DNA of 64,000 nucleotides from assembly GCF_030209175.1 (NCBI RefSeq), contig NZ_JARVSM010000001.1:1178001-1242000 (forward strand), given 5' to 3'. The DNA is from Pseudomonas sp. efr-133-TYG-5 (GTDB taxonomy: Bacteria > Pseudomonadota > Gammaproteobacteria > Pseudomonadales > Pseudomonadaceae). The notes beneath the pieces are model-generated. The model ran no database searches and was not told the DNA's origin. It worked only from the letters and a program-made list of their open reading frames with translations. Positions 51,387 to 59,626 of the stretch are shown here, piece after piece (the stretch's first letter is position 1; the number at the start of each line of letters is the position of its first letter). The position numbers and the translations under genes were made by a program.

Positions 51387-52175
51387 TCAGCGTGCCGGGG
51401 TGATGCTCTGCACCTGCGCGGTGCCGTTGATCCGGCCCTGCAACACCGGATCCGCGGCCAGTGGCCCGGGGGCCGGCCAGCGCATGACCGCGCCCGGCAG
51501 GACGTAGCCGAGCAGGCCTTCGGCCAGCGGTTTGTTCTGCCCGCCCTGTTTTACCGCGACATCGGTCAGGCGGGCGTGCACCGCGCCCTGATTGCGCACC
51601 TCCACATAGGGCCGACCGTCCACGGTCACCGTGCGCCAGCTCAGTTGCGGCACGCCGATGCCCTTGGGATCGCGTGGGCGCGTGGCGTCTTCCTTGCTCC
51701 ACAACCCCGCGCCATAGGCGAACAGCGGCACCGAGTAACGCATCTGGAAGCGGATGGCGGCCGCGGTCTTGCCGTTCTCCGCGCTGGGCACCTCGGCCGA
51801 AGGGATTTCGTCGATGATGATCCGATAGGCCAGTTCCTGTCCCGGCGGCACTGCCTTGGTCCGGGTCAGGCGGACCAGTTGTTTCTGCCCCGGCTCGATC
51901 TTCGCCACCGGCGGGCTGCCGATGACGTCGCGCTGGTTCTGGTACTGCTCCTGGAAACCGTTCTGGCTCCAGCCGAACACGCGGATCTGCAGGTTGGCGG
52001 TTTCGTTGCCGCGATTCTCCAGCCACAACGCACTGGCCTGCTGGTCGGCTTCCAGCACCGGGTCAATCGGCCAGATCAGCACCGAACTGGCGGCCTGCGC
52101 CCCGACAGCCGCCCCCATGAGCAACGCCAGCAGGATGCCGCGCCGCAGCGCTTGCCCTGTCGTGAATGACCCCAT
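51387..52175 (-). CDS. Periplasmic pilus chaperone (CsuC-like)
   Basis: PapD-type chaperone of 262 residues with a signal peptide (LLALLMGAAVGAQAA). It has two immunoglobulin-like domains; the N-terminal donor strand region reads LIWPIDPVLEADQQASALWLENRG and the subunit-anchoring basic residues are in QLVRLTRTKAVPPGQELAYRIIIDEIP, typical for the chaperone G1-to-linker part. AGGAG is seven bases before the start. It lies between the pilins and the usher; 110 bases to the usher contain no gene. Confidence 0.92.
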   Translation of the reverse strand: MGSFTTGQALRRGILLALLMGAAVGAQAASSVLIWPIDPVLEADQQASALWLENRGNETANLQIRVFGWSQNGFQEQYQNQRDVIGSPPVAKIEPGQKQLVRLTRTKAVPPGQELAYRIIIDEIPSAEVPSAENGKTAAAIRFQMRYSVPLFAYGAGLWSKEDATRPRDPKGIGVPQLSWRTVTVDGRPYVEVRNQGAVHARLTDVAVKQGGQNKPLAEGLLGYVLPGAVMRWPAPGPLAADPVLQGRINGTAQVQSITPAR

Positions 52176-52209
52176 AAACCTGCTCCTTGTCGGCAATTCA
52201 AACCTCGCA

Positions 52210-52710
52210 TCACCACGACAGCTGCACCTGCAACACATCGCTGTAAGTTCCCCCAGGCTGATTGCCCGGCAACTGCACCTGGCCGTAGATCGGCAGGCTG
52301 ATGTTATTGGCATCGCTGTAGGCCACCGCTACGCTCTGGCCGATGCCCAGGCTCTGGCTGTAGGCCGCATCGCGAAACAGCGCATAAGCCACCCGCGCAC
52401 TGCCGCTGTTGAGCTGCATGTGCCGCCCGCTGCTGTTGTACTGGCCGCCATCGACGCTCATGTTCAGCGTCACCCCCGGCGTGCATTGCAACTGCACGCC
52501 ACCGGTGAGCGCGACCTGCACCGTACCGGTGGCCAGGGCCGAGCGTGAGCCGAAGTTCAACCCGCCGTAATTCGACGCACCGCCCACCACCAGGCAACCC
52601 GGGGTGATCGTGGCGCTGACCTGGAAGCTCTGGCTGGTCACTGCCGCCAGCGGCAGCGGTACACTCCCGGCGCAGAGCATCAGCAGTGCCGCACAACCCT
52701 GCCGGCCCAT
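52210..52710 (-). CDS. SCPU-domain pilin, fourth in the operon (CsuB-like)
   Basis: Exported spore-coat-U domain protein of 166 residues, with signal peptide to about residue 23. Disulfide cysteines are in ITPGCLVVGG and LQCTPGVTLNMSVDGG; the strand pattern GGTYSDVLQVQLSW closes the domain and is the usual chaperone-contact end. Separated by four bases from the preceding pilin gene. Probably a minor or adaptor pilin. Confidence 0.85.
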   Translation of the reverse strand: MGRQGCAALLMLCAGSVPLPLAAVTSQSFQVSATITPGCLVVGGASNYGGLNFGSRSALATGTVQVALTGGVQLQCTPGVTLNMSVDGGQYNSSGRHMQLNSGSARVAYALFRDAAYSQSLGIGQSVAVAYSDANNISLPIYGQVQLPGNQPGGTYSDVLQVQLSW

Positions 52711-52714
52711 GGCG

Positions 52715-53251
52715 CTAGAACGTCAGTTCGACGGAAATGGTGTCGGTGTAGGTCCCCGCCGGCAGTCCGGCCTTGCCCACCGCCTGGCCGTAGATATTCA
52801 CGGTCTGCGCCACCCCGGTACTGGCGGCGAGGCTGATGACCCCGTCGATCGCCAGCAGCTGCGAGTGGCCGGCATCGGTGTAGAGGTCGTACGGCACATA
52901 GTTGGCGACGCCGTCGTACAGCGCGCGGGTACCGCCCGGCGACTTGCCGTCGTTGGCCCCGGCGCGCACCTTGACCGTCGGCGTGGTGCCGCTGGAGCAG
53001 AGAATCGACAGCGCGCCGCCGCCCCCGCCCAACACCTGCCCGGTCGCCGTGGTGAACAGACTGTTGGCGGTGCCGAAATTCAACGCACCGAAGTTCAGGC
53101 CGCTGGAGCCACCGGCGCCATTGACCTGGCAACTGCTGATCAGGGTCAGGCTGGAGGTGATCTGGCCGGTGACCGTGGTGGCGGCATTGAGGCTGGAGGC
53201 CAATGTCAGGCCCAGCAGCGACAAACCGATCCTTGATGCAATCTTGCGCAT
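52715..53251 (-). CDS. SCPU-domain pilin, third in the operon (CsuA/B-like)
   Basis: Pilin of 178 residues, glycine- and serine-rich, with signal peptide cleaved after SSLNA. Cysteines in SSCQVNG and ILCSSGTTPTVKV, then VPYDLYTDAGHSQLLA and the closing AGTYTDTISVELTF. Its sequence is closest in style to CsuA/B, the major shaft pilin, but this is inferred from features rather than alignment. Confidence 0.84.
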   Translation of the reverse strand: MRKIASRIGLSLLGLTLASSLNAATTVTGQITSSLTLISSCQVNGAGGSSGLNFGALNFGTANSLFTTATGQVLGGGGGALSILCSSGTTPTVKVRAGANDGKSPGGTRALYDGVANYVPYDLYTDAGHSQLLAIDGVISLAASTGVAQTVNIYGQAVGKAGLPAGTYTDTISVELTF

Positions 53252-53270
53252 GGTGTCCTTCCTCTACGGT

Positions 53271-53804
53271 TTACCAATCGAGCGTCACCGTCAGGGTGTC
53301 GGTATAGACACCGGCCGGTACTGCGCGGGTATTCGCCACCACCGAGCCAAATACCGGGATGGGTATCTGCGCACCGTTGCTGACAGCGAAATTGTGTTGT
53401 TGACCGATGCTGTAGCTGCGGCTGCCGGAGGCATCGAGAAACAGTTGATAGGGGATGGTCTGACGCCCGTTGCTCAGGCGCCGGGTAGTGCCGTCGCCAT
53501 GGGTGCCGCCATCGATGGTCACGGTGAAACCGGTCACCGAAGGGTTGCACGCCACATTGAGTTTGCCGCTGGCTGCGGAGTCGAGACTGGCCTTGATCGG
53601 CGCGTTCCAGGTCGGGCCCTGCTGGCCGAAATCCAGCTTGCCGAGATCGCCCACCGGGCTCGCAGGGCTGGAGGAATTGGTCACTTCGCAGCCCGCCATC
53701 AGCGTCAGCCGCGCATTGATCTGCCCGCTGACCGCCGCTTGCGCGTCTTCAGTGAGCAACAGCAGCGTGCCCGTGGCGATCAGCAGCCAGTGCTTGCCTG
53801 TCAT
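53271..53804 (-). CDS. SCPU-domain pilin, second in the operon
   Basis: Pilin of 177 residues with signal peptide to about residue 24 (LLLLTEDAQA). The cysteine pair is in LMAGCEVTN and LNVACNPSVTGFTVTIDGG; the end AVPAGVYTDTLTVTLDW matches its neighbours. Likely a structural pilus subunit exported with the chaperone and usher encoded downstream. Confidence 0.84.
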   Translation of the reverse strand: MTGKHWLLIATGTLLLLTEDAQAAVSGQINARLTLMAGCEVTNSSSPASPVGDLGKLDFGQQGPTWNAPIKASLDSAASGKLNVACNPSVTGFTVTIDGGTHGDGTTRRLSNGRQTIPYQLFLDASGSRSYSIGQQHNFAVSNGAQIPIPVFGSVVANTRAVPAGVYTDTLTVTLDW

Positions 53805-53895
53805 TGCCGTCCTACTCCTTCAGGATCACTCCAGCCATTGCGCTCAGTGCTGAGCGCCCTTCCCTGCGCAAGCCGTATCCGGCGGCTTGCAATCG

Positions 53896-54417
53896 TCACC
53901 AGGTGACCGTCACCTTGACCAGATCCGAGTAGCGGCTGACCCGCGGCACCTCGGCCAGCCGTTCGATCCGCGCGTACAGCGGCAACTCGACCGTGCCGCT
54001 GTCCGGCACCCGGCCGCTGACCGGCACATCCACCACCAGCGGCAGCCGCCGCGCGGCGTCCTGGTACAAGCGGTACGGAATCGGCTTGCTCCCCACTGCG
54101 CCGGCCATGTAGCGCACTTCGCCGACACCACCGTGCAGGCCACCGTCGACCCGCATCTGATACGGCGTGTCCGGGTTACACTCCAGGCGCGGCAGACGCT
54201 GGTTGGTCAGCGCCGCGCCGAGTGACCCGGCGGGATCGTCGAGACGCGCGGTGCTGCCGAAATCGAGCACACCGAGCTGTTCGATACCGGCCTCGCGCTG
54301 TTGGCCGATCAACTGGCAACCGCGTTGCACATCGACCCGCACTTCGACCTGCAAATCCGCCGCGTAGGCTGGCGCAACCAGCACCCCCAGCAGACCCAAG
54401 ACCGCTCTCCCATTCAC
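53896..54417 (-). CDS. SCPU-domain pilin, first in the operon
   Basis: Pilin of 173 residues, more charged than the other three. Signal peptide AVLGLLGVLVAPAYA; cysteines in VQRGCQLIG and PRLECNPDTPYQMRVDGG; closing strand SRYSDLVKVTVTW. It begins the transcript. The 275 bases upstream, divergent to an ATPase gene, must hold the pilus promoter, but I could not identify an operator there. Confidence 0.83.
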   Translation of the reverse strand: MNGRAVLGLLGVLVAPAYAADLQVEVRVDVQRGCQLIGQQREAGIEQLGVLDFGSTARLDDPAGSLGAALTNQRLPRLECNPDTPYQMRVDGGLHGGVGEVRYMAGAVGSKPIPYRLYQDAARRLPLVVDVPVSGRVPDSGTVELPLYARIERLAEVPRVSRYSDLVKVTVTW

Positions 54418-54692
54418 TTTCGCATTCCCTGGCGGTGGCGTTACTGTGTTTCAGGTTAGCAACGGTCGAAGAATCCGCCAGTCGATTGGATCCAGGTTTC
54501 TGCCGGGATATGTTTCGAAAGATTGGCCAGAACAGCGTCTATATCGCCGAAAAAAGCTATACACGCCGCACAACAGCGTGCAGCCACGGCCCTGCCGTCG
54601 ACGAACCGCGGTGGAAGGCAAACTATCCGTCTGGTTAAACTACGCCGTCGCGCTCGGGGGAGCCGGCCAGACCACCACGGAGAAACCCGACA

Positions 54693-55823
54693 GTGCCCGC
54701 TCGACCGCCCAAACGTTCGCTGGCGACCCAACGCTGGGCCGTGTTGCGCCGCCTGTTCGGCAAAGGTACGCCGGCCCGTGCGGGGCATTGTGCCCATGCC
54801 CAGACTATTCGCGATTACTTCCGACACAAGGCGCACGCCCAGGGCTACACCCTCAGCCACAGCCAGCAGCGGGTGATCGACAGCATGGCCCAGCAGGCCA
54901 GCCTGTTGCTCGGCGCAAGCCGCCAGACCCCGCCGAGCCTGTACCTGTACGGCGCCGTCGGGCGCGGCAAGAGCTGGCTGCTCGACGGTTTTTTCCAGGC
55001 CCTGCCGATCGAGCAGAAGCGCCGCCTGCACTTCCATCAGTTCTTCGCCCAATTGCATCAGGGCATGTTCAGCCATCGTCATCTCGACGATGCGCTGGGC
55101 GCGACCCTGGACGCCCTGCTCGAAGATTGCCGGGTGCTGTGTTTCGATGAATTCCATGTGCATGACATCGGCGATGCCATGCTCATCACCCGTTTGTTCA
55201 AGGCCTTGTTCAAGCGCGGCATCCTGCTGCTGGTGACGTCCAACTACGCCCCCGAGGGCCTGTTGCCCAACCCGCTGTATCACGCCAGGTTCAAACCGGT
55301 GATCGACCTGATCAACGCACGCATGCAGGTCATGGAAGTCGGCGGCCCCCACGATTACCGCAGTCAGGCGCGCAACCACGCGCATCAACTGTTTACCCAG
55401 GGCCACTACGTGTGGCCGGCAACGCCTGCACAGCGCCAGCGCCTGAACCTGCCGCCGCAGGATGCCCCGCCGCTGGCACTGCCGGTCGGCACCCGCCACT
55501 TCCAGGCCCGCCTGTGCGCGGAGCGGCGGGTCGGCTTCACTTTCAGCGACCTGTGCGAGCAACCCTCGGCAGTGATGGACTATCTGGAGCTGTGCCGGCG
55601 CTTCGACCAGTGGATCATCGACGACCTGCCGGAACTGGGCACATGCTCGATTGCCGCGCAACAGCGCTTCATCAACCTGATTGACGTGCTCTACGACCAG
55701 GACAAGCACCTGACCCTGCTCGGTCGCCTGCCGCTGCGCGAAAGCCTCGGCGGCGACGCCATCGACCTGGCGCGCACACGCAGCCGGCTCGGGCAATTGC
55801 AGGAAGTCCACGACGCGCCGTGA
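54693..55823 (+). CDS. AFG1/ZapE-like ATPase
   Basis: P-loop ATPase of 376 residues. Walker A is GAVGRGKSWLLD (about 89-100), Walker B LCFDEFHVHDIGDAM, with further AFG1 motifs LLLVTSNYAPEGLLPNPLYH and the C-terminal WIIDDLPEL. ZapE acts at the division septum by bundling FtsZ; mitochondrial AFG1 is involved in protein turnover. Most pseudomonads have a zapE next to rplM, so this may be a paralogue with a different role. Starts with GTG, preceded by GGAGA. The kinase gene follows after 99 bases on the same strand. Confidence 0.87.
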   Translation: MPARPPKRSLATQRWAVLRRLFGKGTPARAGHCAHAQTIRDYFRHKAHAQGYTLSHSQQRVIDSMAQQASLLLGASRQTPPSLYLYGAVGRGKSWLLDGFFQALPIEQKRRLHFHQFFAQLHQGMFSHRHLDDALGATLDALLEDCRVLCFDEFHVHDIGDAMLITRLFKALFKRGILLLVTSNYAPEGLLPNPLYHARFKPVIDLINARMQVMEVGGPHDYRSQARNHAHQLFTQGHYVWPATPAQRQRLNLPPQDAPPLALPVGTRHFQARLCAERRVGFTFSDLCEQPSAVMDYLELCRRFDQWIIDDLPELGTCSIAAQQRFINLIDVLYDQDKHLTLLGRLPLRESLGGDAIDLARTRSRLGQLQEVHDAP

Positions 55824-55922
55824 GGTTGCGAGCGGCAGCGCTGCGCTGATCGCCCGCCTGCCGCTATCATGTCGGCCATTTGCGCCGCCGCGCGCCCTTC
55901 TTCCGTCACAGCGAGCCTGTCC

Positions 55923-57236
55923 ATGCACACCCTTGCTCAATTGCGCTCCGGCGAGTTGTCCGGCATCACTCGCCTGGATCTGTCCTGCGGCCTGACCGAG
56001 TTTCCCGCGGAGATTTTCGCGCTGGCCGACACCCTGGAGATCCTCAACCTCAGTGGCAATGCCCTGAGCAGCCTGCCCGATGACCTGCACCGGCTGACCC
56101 GCCTGCGGGTGCTGTTCTGCTCCGACAACCGTTTCACCGAGCTGCCGCGATGCCTGGGGCAGTGCCAGGCGTTGAGCATGATCGGCTTCAAGTCCAATGG
56201 CATCACCCGCGTGCCCGGCGCGGCCCTGCCGCCGCTGCTGCGCTGGCTGATCCTCACCGACAACGCCATTGAAAGCCTGCCCACGGAACTCGGCGAACGG
56301 CCGCTGCTGCAGAAACTCATGCTGGCCGGCAATCGCCTGCAAGCGCTGCCGCCGTCGTTGCACAACTGCCATCGCCTGGAGCTGATTCGCATCGCCGCCA
56401 ACCGCCTGAGCGCACTGCCGCAATGGCTGCTGAGCCTGCCGAGCCTGACCTGGCTGGCCTACGCCGGCAATCCGCTGGAAACCGAGGCCGACGCCGCTGC
56501 ACTGGAGGCCACGCCTTTCATCGACTGGGCGTCATTGCAGCTGGAGCAGCGGCTGGGCGAAGGCGCCTCCGGAGTGATTTCGCGGGCGCAATGGCACCGC
56601 GCCGGTCAACCGGCGGTGGCTGTGGCGGTCAAGCTGTACAAGGGCGAAATGACCAGCGATGGCTCGCCGCTGCATGAAATGAATGCCTGTATCACCGCCG
56701 GACTGCATCCGAACCTGATCCGCGTCGAAGGCCGGATCGGCAATCATCCGCACGGCCAGCAAGGGCTGGTGATGCAACTGATCGACCCGAGCTATCGCAA
56801 TCTGGCCGCGCTGCCGAGCCTGGCGTCATGCTCGCGGGATGTGTACGCCGAGGATTGCCGCTTCAGTGCCGACGTCGCGTTGCGCATCGCCCGCGGCATT
56901 GCCTCGGTGGCCGAACACCTGCATCAGCACGGCATCACCCATGGCGATCTGTACGGCCACAACATTCTCTTGAACGATCAGGGCGAGTGCCTGCTGGGTG
57001 ACTTCGGTGCGGCGTCGTTCCATGCCACCACGGACAACACGGAAACCCGCGCACTGCAACGCATCGAAGTGCGGGCGTTCGGGATTTTGCTGGGGGAATT
57101 GCTGGAGCGCATCGACGCGGGGCTGAGCGATCAGCAGCGCGAGGCCCTGGAGCAGCTGCAACAGCGTTGCTGCCAGGCGCAGGTGCTGGCGCGGCCGAGC
57201 TTCGGTGAGGTGTTGCAACAGCTGCAGGAGCTGTAG
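55923..57236 (+). CDS. Leucine-rich-repeat protein kinase
   Basis: Protein of 437 residues joining about seven leucine-rich repeats (residues 12-185; units such as LEILNLSGNALSSLPDDLHRL) to a eukaryotic-like protein kinase domain (205-437). Kinase motifs: glycine loop LGEGASGVISRAQW (about 211), VAVKLYKG (Lys about 236), EMNACITAGLHPNL for the alpha-C helix, catalytic loop THGDLYGHNIL (about 339, HGD for HRD), and GDFGAASF (about 359). All catalytic residues are present. There is no signal peptide or membrane segment. Start at the ATG at 55923; an extension of 18 codons is possible. Confidence 0.9.
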   Translation: MHTLAQLRSGELSGITRLDLSCGLTEFPAEIFALADTLEILNLSGNALSSLPDDLHRLTRLRVLFCSDNRFTELPRCLGQCQALSMIGFKSNGITRVPGAALPPLLRWLILTDNAIESLPTELGERPLLQKLMLAGNRLQALPPSLHNCHRLELIRIAANRLSALPQWLLSLPSLTWLAYAGNPLETEADAAALEATPFIDWASLQLEQRLGEGASGVISRAQWHRAGQPAVAVAVKLYKGEMTSDGSPLHEMNACITAGLHPNLIRVEGRIGNHPHGQQGLVMQLIDPSYRNLAALPSLASCSRDVYAEDCRFSADVALRIARGIASVAEHLHQHGITHGDLYGHNILLNDQGECLLGDFGAASFHATTDNTETRALQRIEVRAFGILLGELLERIDAGLSDQQREALEQLQQRCCQAQVLARPSFGEVLQQLQEL

Positions 57237-57297
57237 CGGCGGCGCGCTCGGTGGCAAGGACGCCTGCGCCCTCGCCACCGATCAGTTCAGCGGCAGA

Positions 57298-58002
57298 TCA
57301 GCCGGCCAGACCGACGAACATGTCCTGCACGTCGTCATGGTTGTCGAGGCCTTCGAGGAACGCTTCGACTTCCGCCATCTGCTCGGCGCTCAGGCCGCTG
57401 ACCGGGTTCTTCGGCTGGTAGCCGAGCTTGGCCGACAGCACGGTGAAGCCTTGCTCGGGCAGGGCTTTCTGCACGGCGTCGAGGTCGGTCGGATCGGTCA
57501 GGAACAGGGTCGCACCCTCTTCACCCGCTTCGAAATCCTGGGCACCGGCTTCGATCGCGGCCATTTCCGGATCGGCGTCCGGGGTGTCCGGCGACGCTTC
57601 GATCATGCCGACGTGGTTGAAGTCCCAGGCCACCGAACCGGAGGCGCCCAGTTGACCCTTGCGGAAGGCCACGCGGATTTCCGCGACGGTGCGGTTGATG
57701 TTGTCGGTGACGCACTCGACGATCAGCGGAACCTGGTGCGGGGCGAAACCTTCGTAGGTCACGCGGTGGTACTGCACGGTCTCACCGAGCAGGCCGGCGC
57801 CTTTCTTGATGGCGCGATCCAGGGTTTCCTTGGGCATCGAGGCTTTCTTGGCCTGTTCGACCACCAGACGCAGGTGTGCGTTGGTGGCGGTATCGGCACC
57901 GTTGCGTGCAGCAATGGTGATTTCCTTCACCAGTTTGCCGAAGATCTTCCCCTTGGCGTTGGCTGCCGCTTCTTTGTGTTTAACCTTCCACTGTGCGCCC
58001 AT
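57298..58002 (-). CDS. YebC/PmpR-family protein
   Basis: Protein of 234 residues in the YebC/TACO1 family, with the conserved start [28 protein letters not shown] and [28 protein letters not shown]. Members bind DNA as regulators (PmpR controls quinolone signalling in P. aeruginosa) or help ribosomes through proline-rich stretches. This is likely the second, YeeN-like, paralogue because the gene is not next to ruvC. It converges on the kinase gene. Confidence 0.93.
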   Translation of the reverse strand: MGAQWKVKHKEAAANAKGKIFGKLVKEITIAARNGADTATNAHLRLVVEQAKKASMPKETLDRAIKKGAGLLGETVQYHRVTYEGFAPHQVPLIVECVTDNINRTVAEIRVAFRKGQLGASGSVAWDFNHVGMIEASPDTPDADPEMAAIEAGAQDFEAGEEGATLFLTDPTDLDAVQKALPEQGFTVLSAKLGYQPKNPVSGLSAEQMAEVEAFLEGLDNHDDVQDMFVGLAG

Positions 58003-58222
58003 TACTCACTCTCTTGATCTGTGGCGCCGAGACATCTATTGGCCGACGCATGGGCGCCAAGTTTATACGGCCTAAACCCGGCAATCGACCAAAAAATCCG
58101 TCGCCGAATCGACATATTCACCAAAGCTTGTAGGGTGATTCTGAAAAGTCGCTTTGACATGACCATTGCCCAGCGCGTTTTCGTACCCTCTGTCGCCCGT
58201 ATTGCCTGACAGAGCCTGTTCG

Positions 58223-59620
58223 ATGCTCAACGACAAGGAAAGTCCGTTTACCCTGACCCTGACCGCGGGCGGTTTATGCCTGCCGGTCCTGCGTTTCAGC
58301 GGCCAGGAGGCGCTCAATCAGCCGTTCCGTTTCGACATTGAAGTGCTGGGTCTCGCGCCCGCCCTGGCACCGACGACGTTGCTGCATCAGAGCGCCTGTT
58401 TGCGCCTGGATGACGAACACGTGATTCACGGCATCATCCACAGCGCCAGTTGCGAGCACCGCGCCAGCCATCGCCTGAGTTATCGCCTGCTACTGGTGCC
58501 GGCGCTGCAGGTCCTCGACGCTGCTCCGCGGCGCCGGGTGCTGGTGCACCGCAGCGTGGCGCAGATCCTCGAGCAACTGCTGGACGAACATCACCTGCCG
58601 GCCGACAGCTATCAGCTCAACCTCAGCCCCGGCCATTACCCGCCGCGCGATTTCTGCATCCAGTACGAGGAAAGCGACCTGGCGTTGTTGCAGCGCCTGT
58701 GCGAGGAAGAAGGCATCCACTACCACTTCGAGCATCGCAGCGACGGCCATGTCGTGGTGTTCGCCGATGACAATATGCGCCTGCCGCAAGAGCCGCGGTT
58801 GCTGGCCTTCGACCCCCTGCAGGAAGGCCACGCCCCCGCTGTCAGTAGCCTGTTCCAGCGCCATGACGCCGCTTTGCCACTGACGCTGCCGGGCATTCGC
58901 AATCGCGGCCAGCCGGCCGCCGATCCATTGGCGGCCAATCACCCCCTGGCCCACCCTGCCGATACCGCGCGGCGGCTGTCCTGCGCACAGCGCCACGCCG
59001 AACGCCGCAGTCGCCGCCAGTTGGAGCGGCAGCGCTGCCAGTACCGTTTTGTCCAGGGCCGCAGCGACTGTCCGGGACTGCGCTGCGCGAGCTTGCTGCA
59101 TGTAACGGAGCACCCGGTAGCGTCTTTCAACGAGCCATGGCTGATTACCGAGTTGCGCCACCAGGGCCAGCAATCGTCGATCCTCGAGCCAACGCCGGTC
59201 AGCCATCGGTATCACAACGAGTTCACCGCCCTGCCCTGGTCGACCGAGTTTCGCCCGGCGCTGCAACAGCCGCGGCCGAACATCCCCGGCTATCACCTGG
59301 CGCGCGTGCTCGGCCCACCCGGACAACCGGCGCAGCTCGACGATCAGGGCCGTATCGCCGTGCAGTTGTGGCCGCAGCTGACGGCGGGCGACGACGCCCC
59401 TGTGTACCTGCCGATTGCCGCCACCAGCGCCGACGGGCGCCTCAGCCCATCGGCGCTGCCGCGCGCCGGCAGTGACGTGTGGGTGAGTTTTCTCGACAGC
59501 GACCCGGACCGTCCCATCGTATGCCTGGGCACCGGCCACGATCCGGCGCCGCGCAGCAACCACGCAACGCCGGACAACAGCCTGTTGCTCGACTGGTTGC
59601 GCAGCCCCGGCCGACGCTGA
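58223..59620 (+). CDS. vgrG: Short orphan VgrG (type VI secretion spike protein)
   Basis: VgrG-family protein of 465 residues. The gp27-like part covers about 1-370 (FRFDIEVLGLAP, YPPRDFCIQYEESDLALLQRLCEEEGIHYHFEH) and the gp5-like OB fold about 375-440 (GPPGQPAQLDDQGRIAVQLW, RAGSDVWVSFLDSDPDRPIVCLG). It ends soon after the OB fold, so the long triple beta-helix needle of typical VgrG proteins (600-700 residues) is absent. No Hcp, PAAR, adaptor or effector gene adjoins it. The start region lacks a good ribosome site. Confidence 0.88.
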   Translation: MLNDKESPFTLTLTAGGLCLPVLRFSGQEALNQPFRFDIEVLGLAPALAPTTLLHQSACLRLDDEHVIHGIIHSASCEHRASHRLSYRLLLVPALQVLDAAPRRRVLVHRSVAQILEQLLDEHHLPADSYQLNLSPGHYPPRDFCIQYEESDLALLQRLCEEEGIHYHFEHRSDGHVVVFADDNMRLPQEPRLLAFDPLQEGHAPAVSSLFQRHDAALPLTLPGIRNRGQPAADPLAANHPLAHPADTARRLSCAQRHAERRSRRQLERQRCQYRFVQGRSDCPGLRCASLLHVTEHPVASFNEPWLITELRHQGQQSSILEPTPVSHRYHNEFTALPWSTEFRPALQQPRPNIPGYHLARVLGPPGQPAQLDDQGRIAVQLWPQLTAGDDAPVYLPIAATSADGRLSPSALPRAGSDVWVSFLDSDPDRPIVCLGTGHDPAPRSNHATPDNSLLLDWLRSPGRR

Positions 59621-59626
59621 GCGCGC

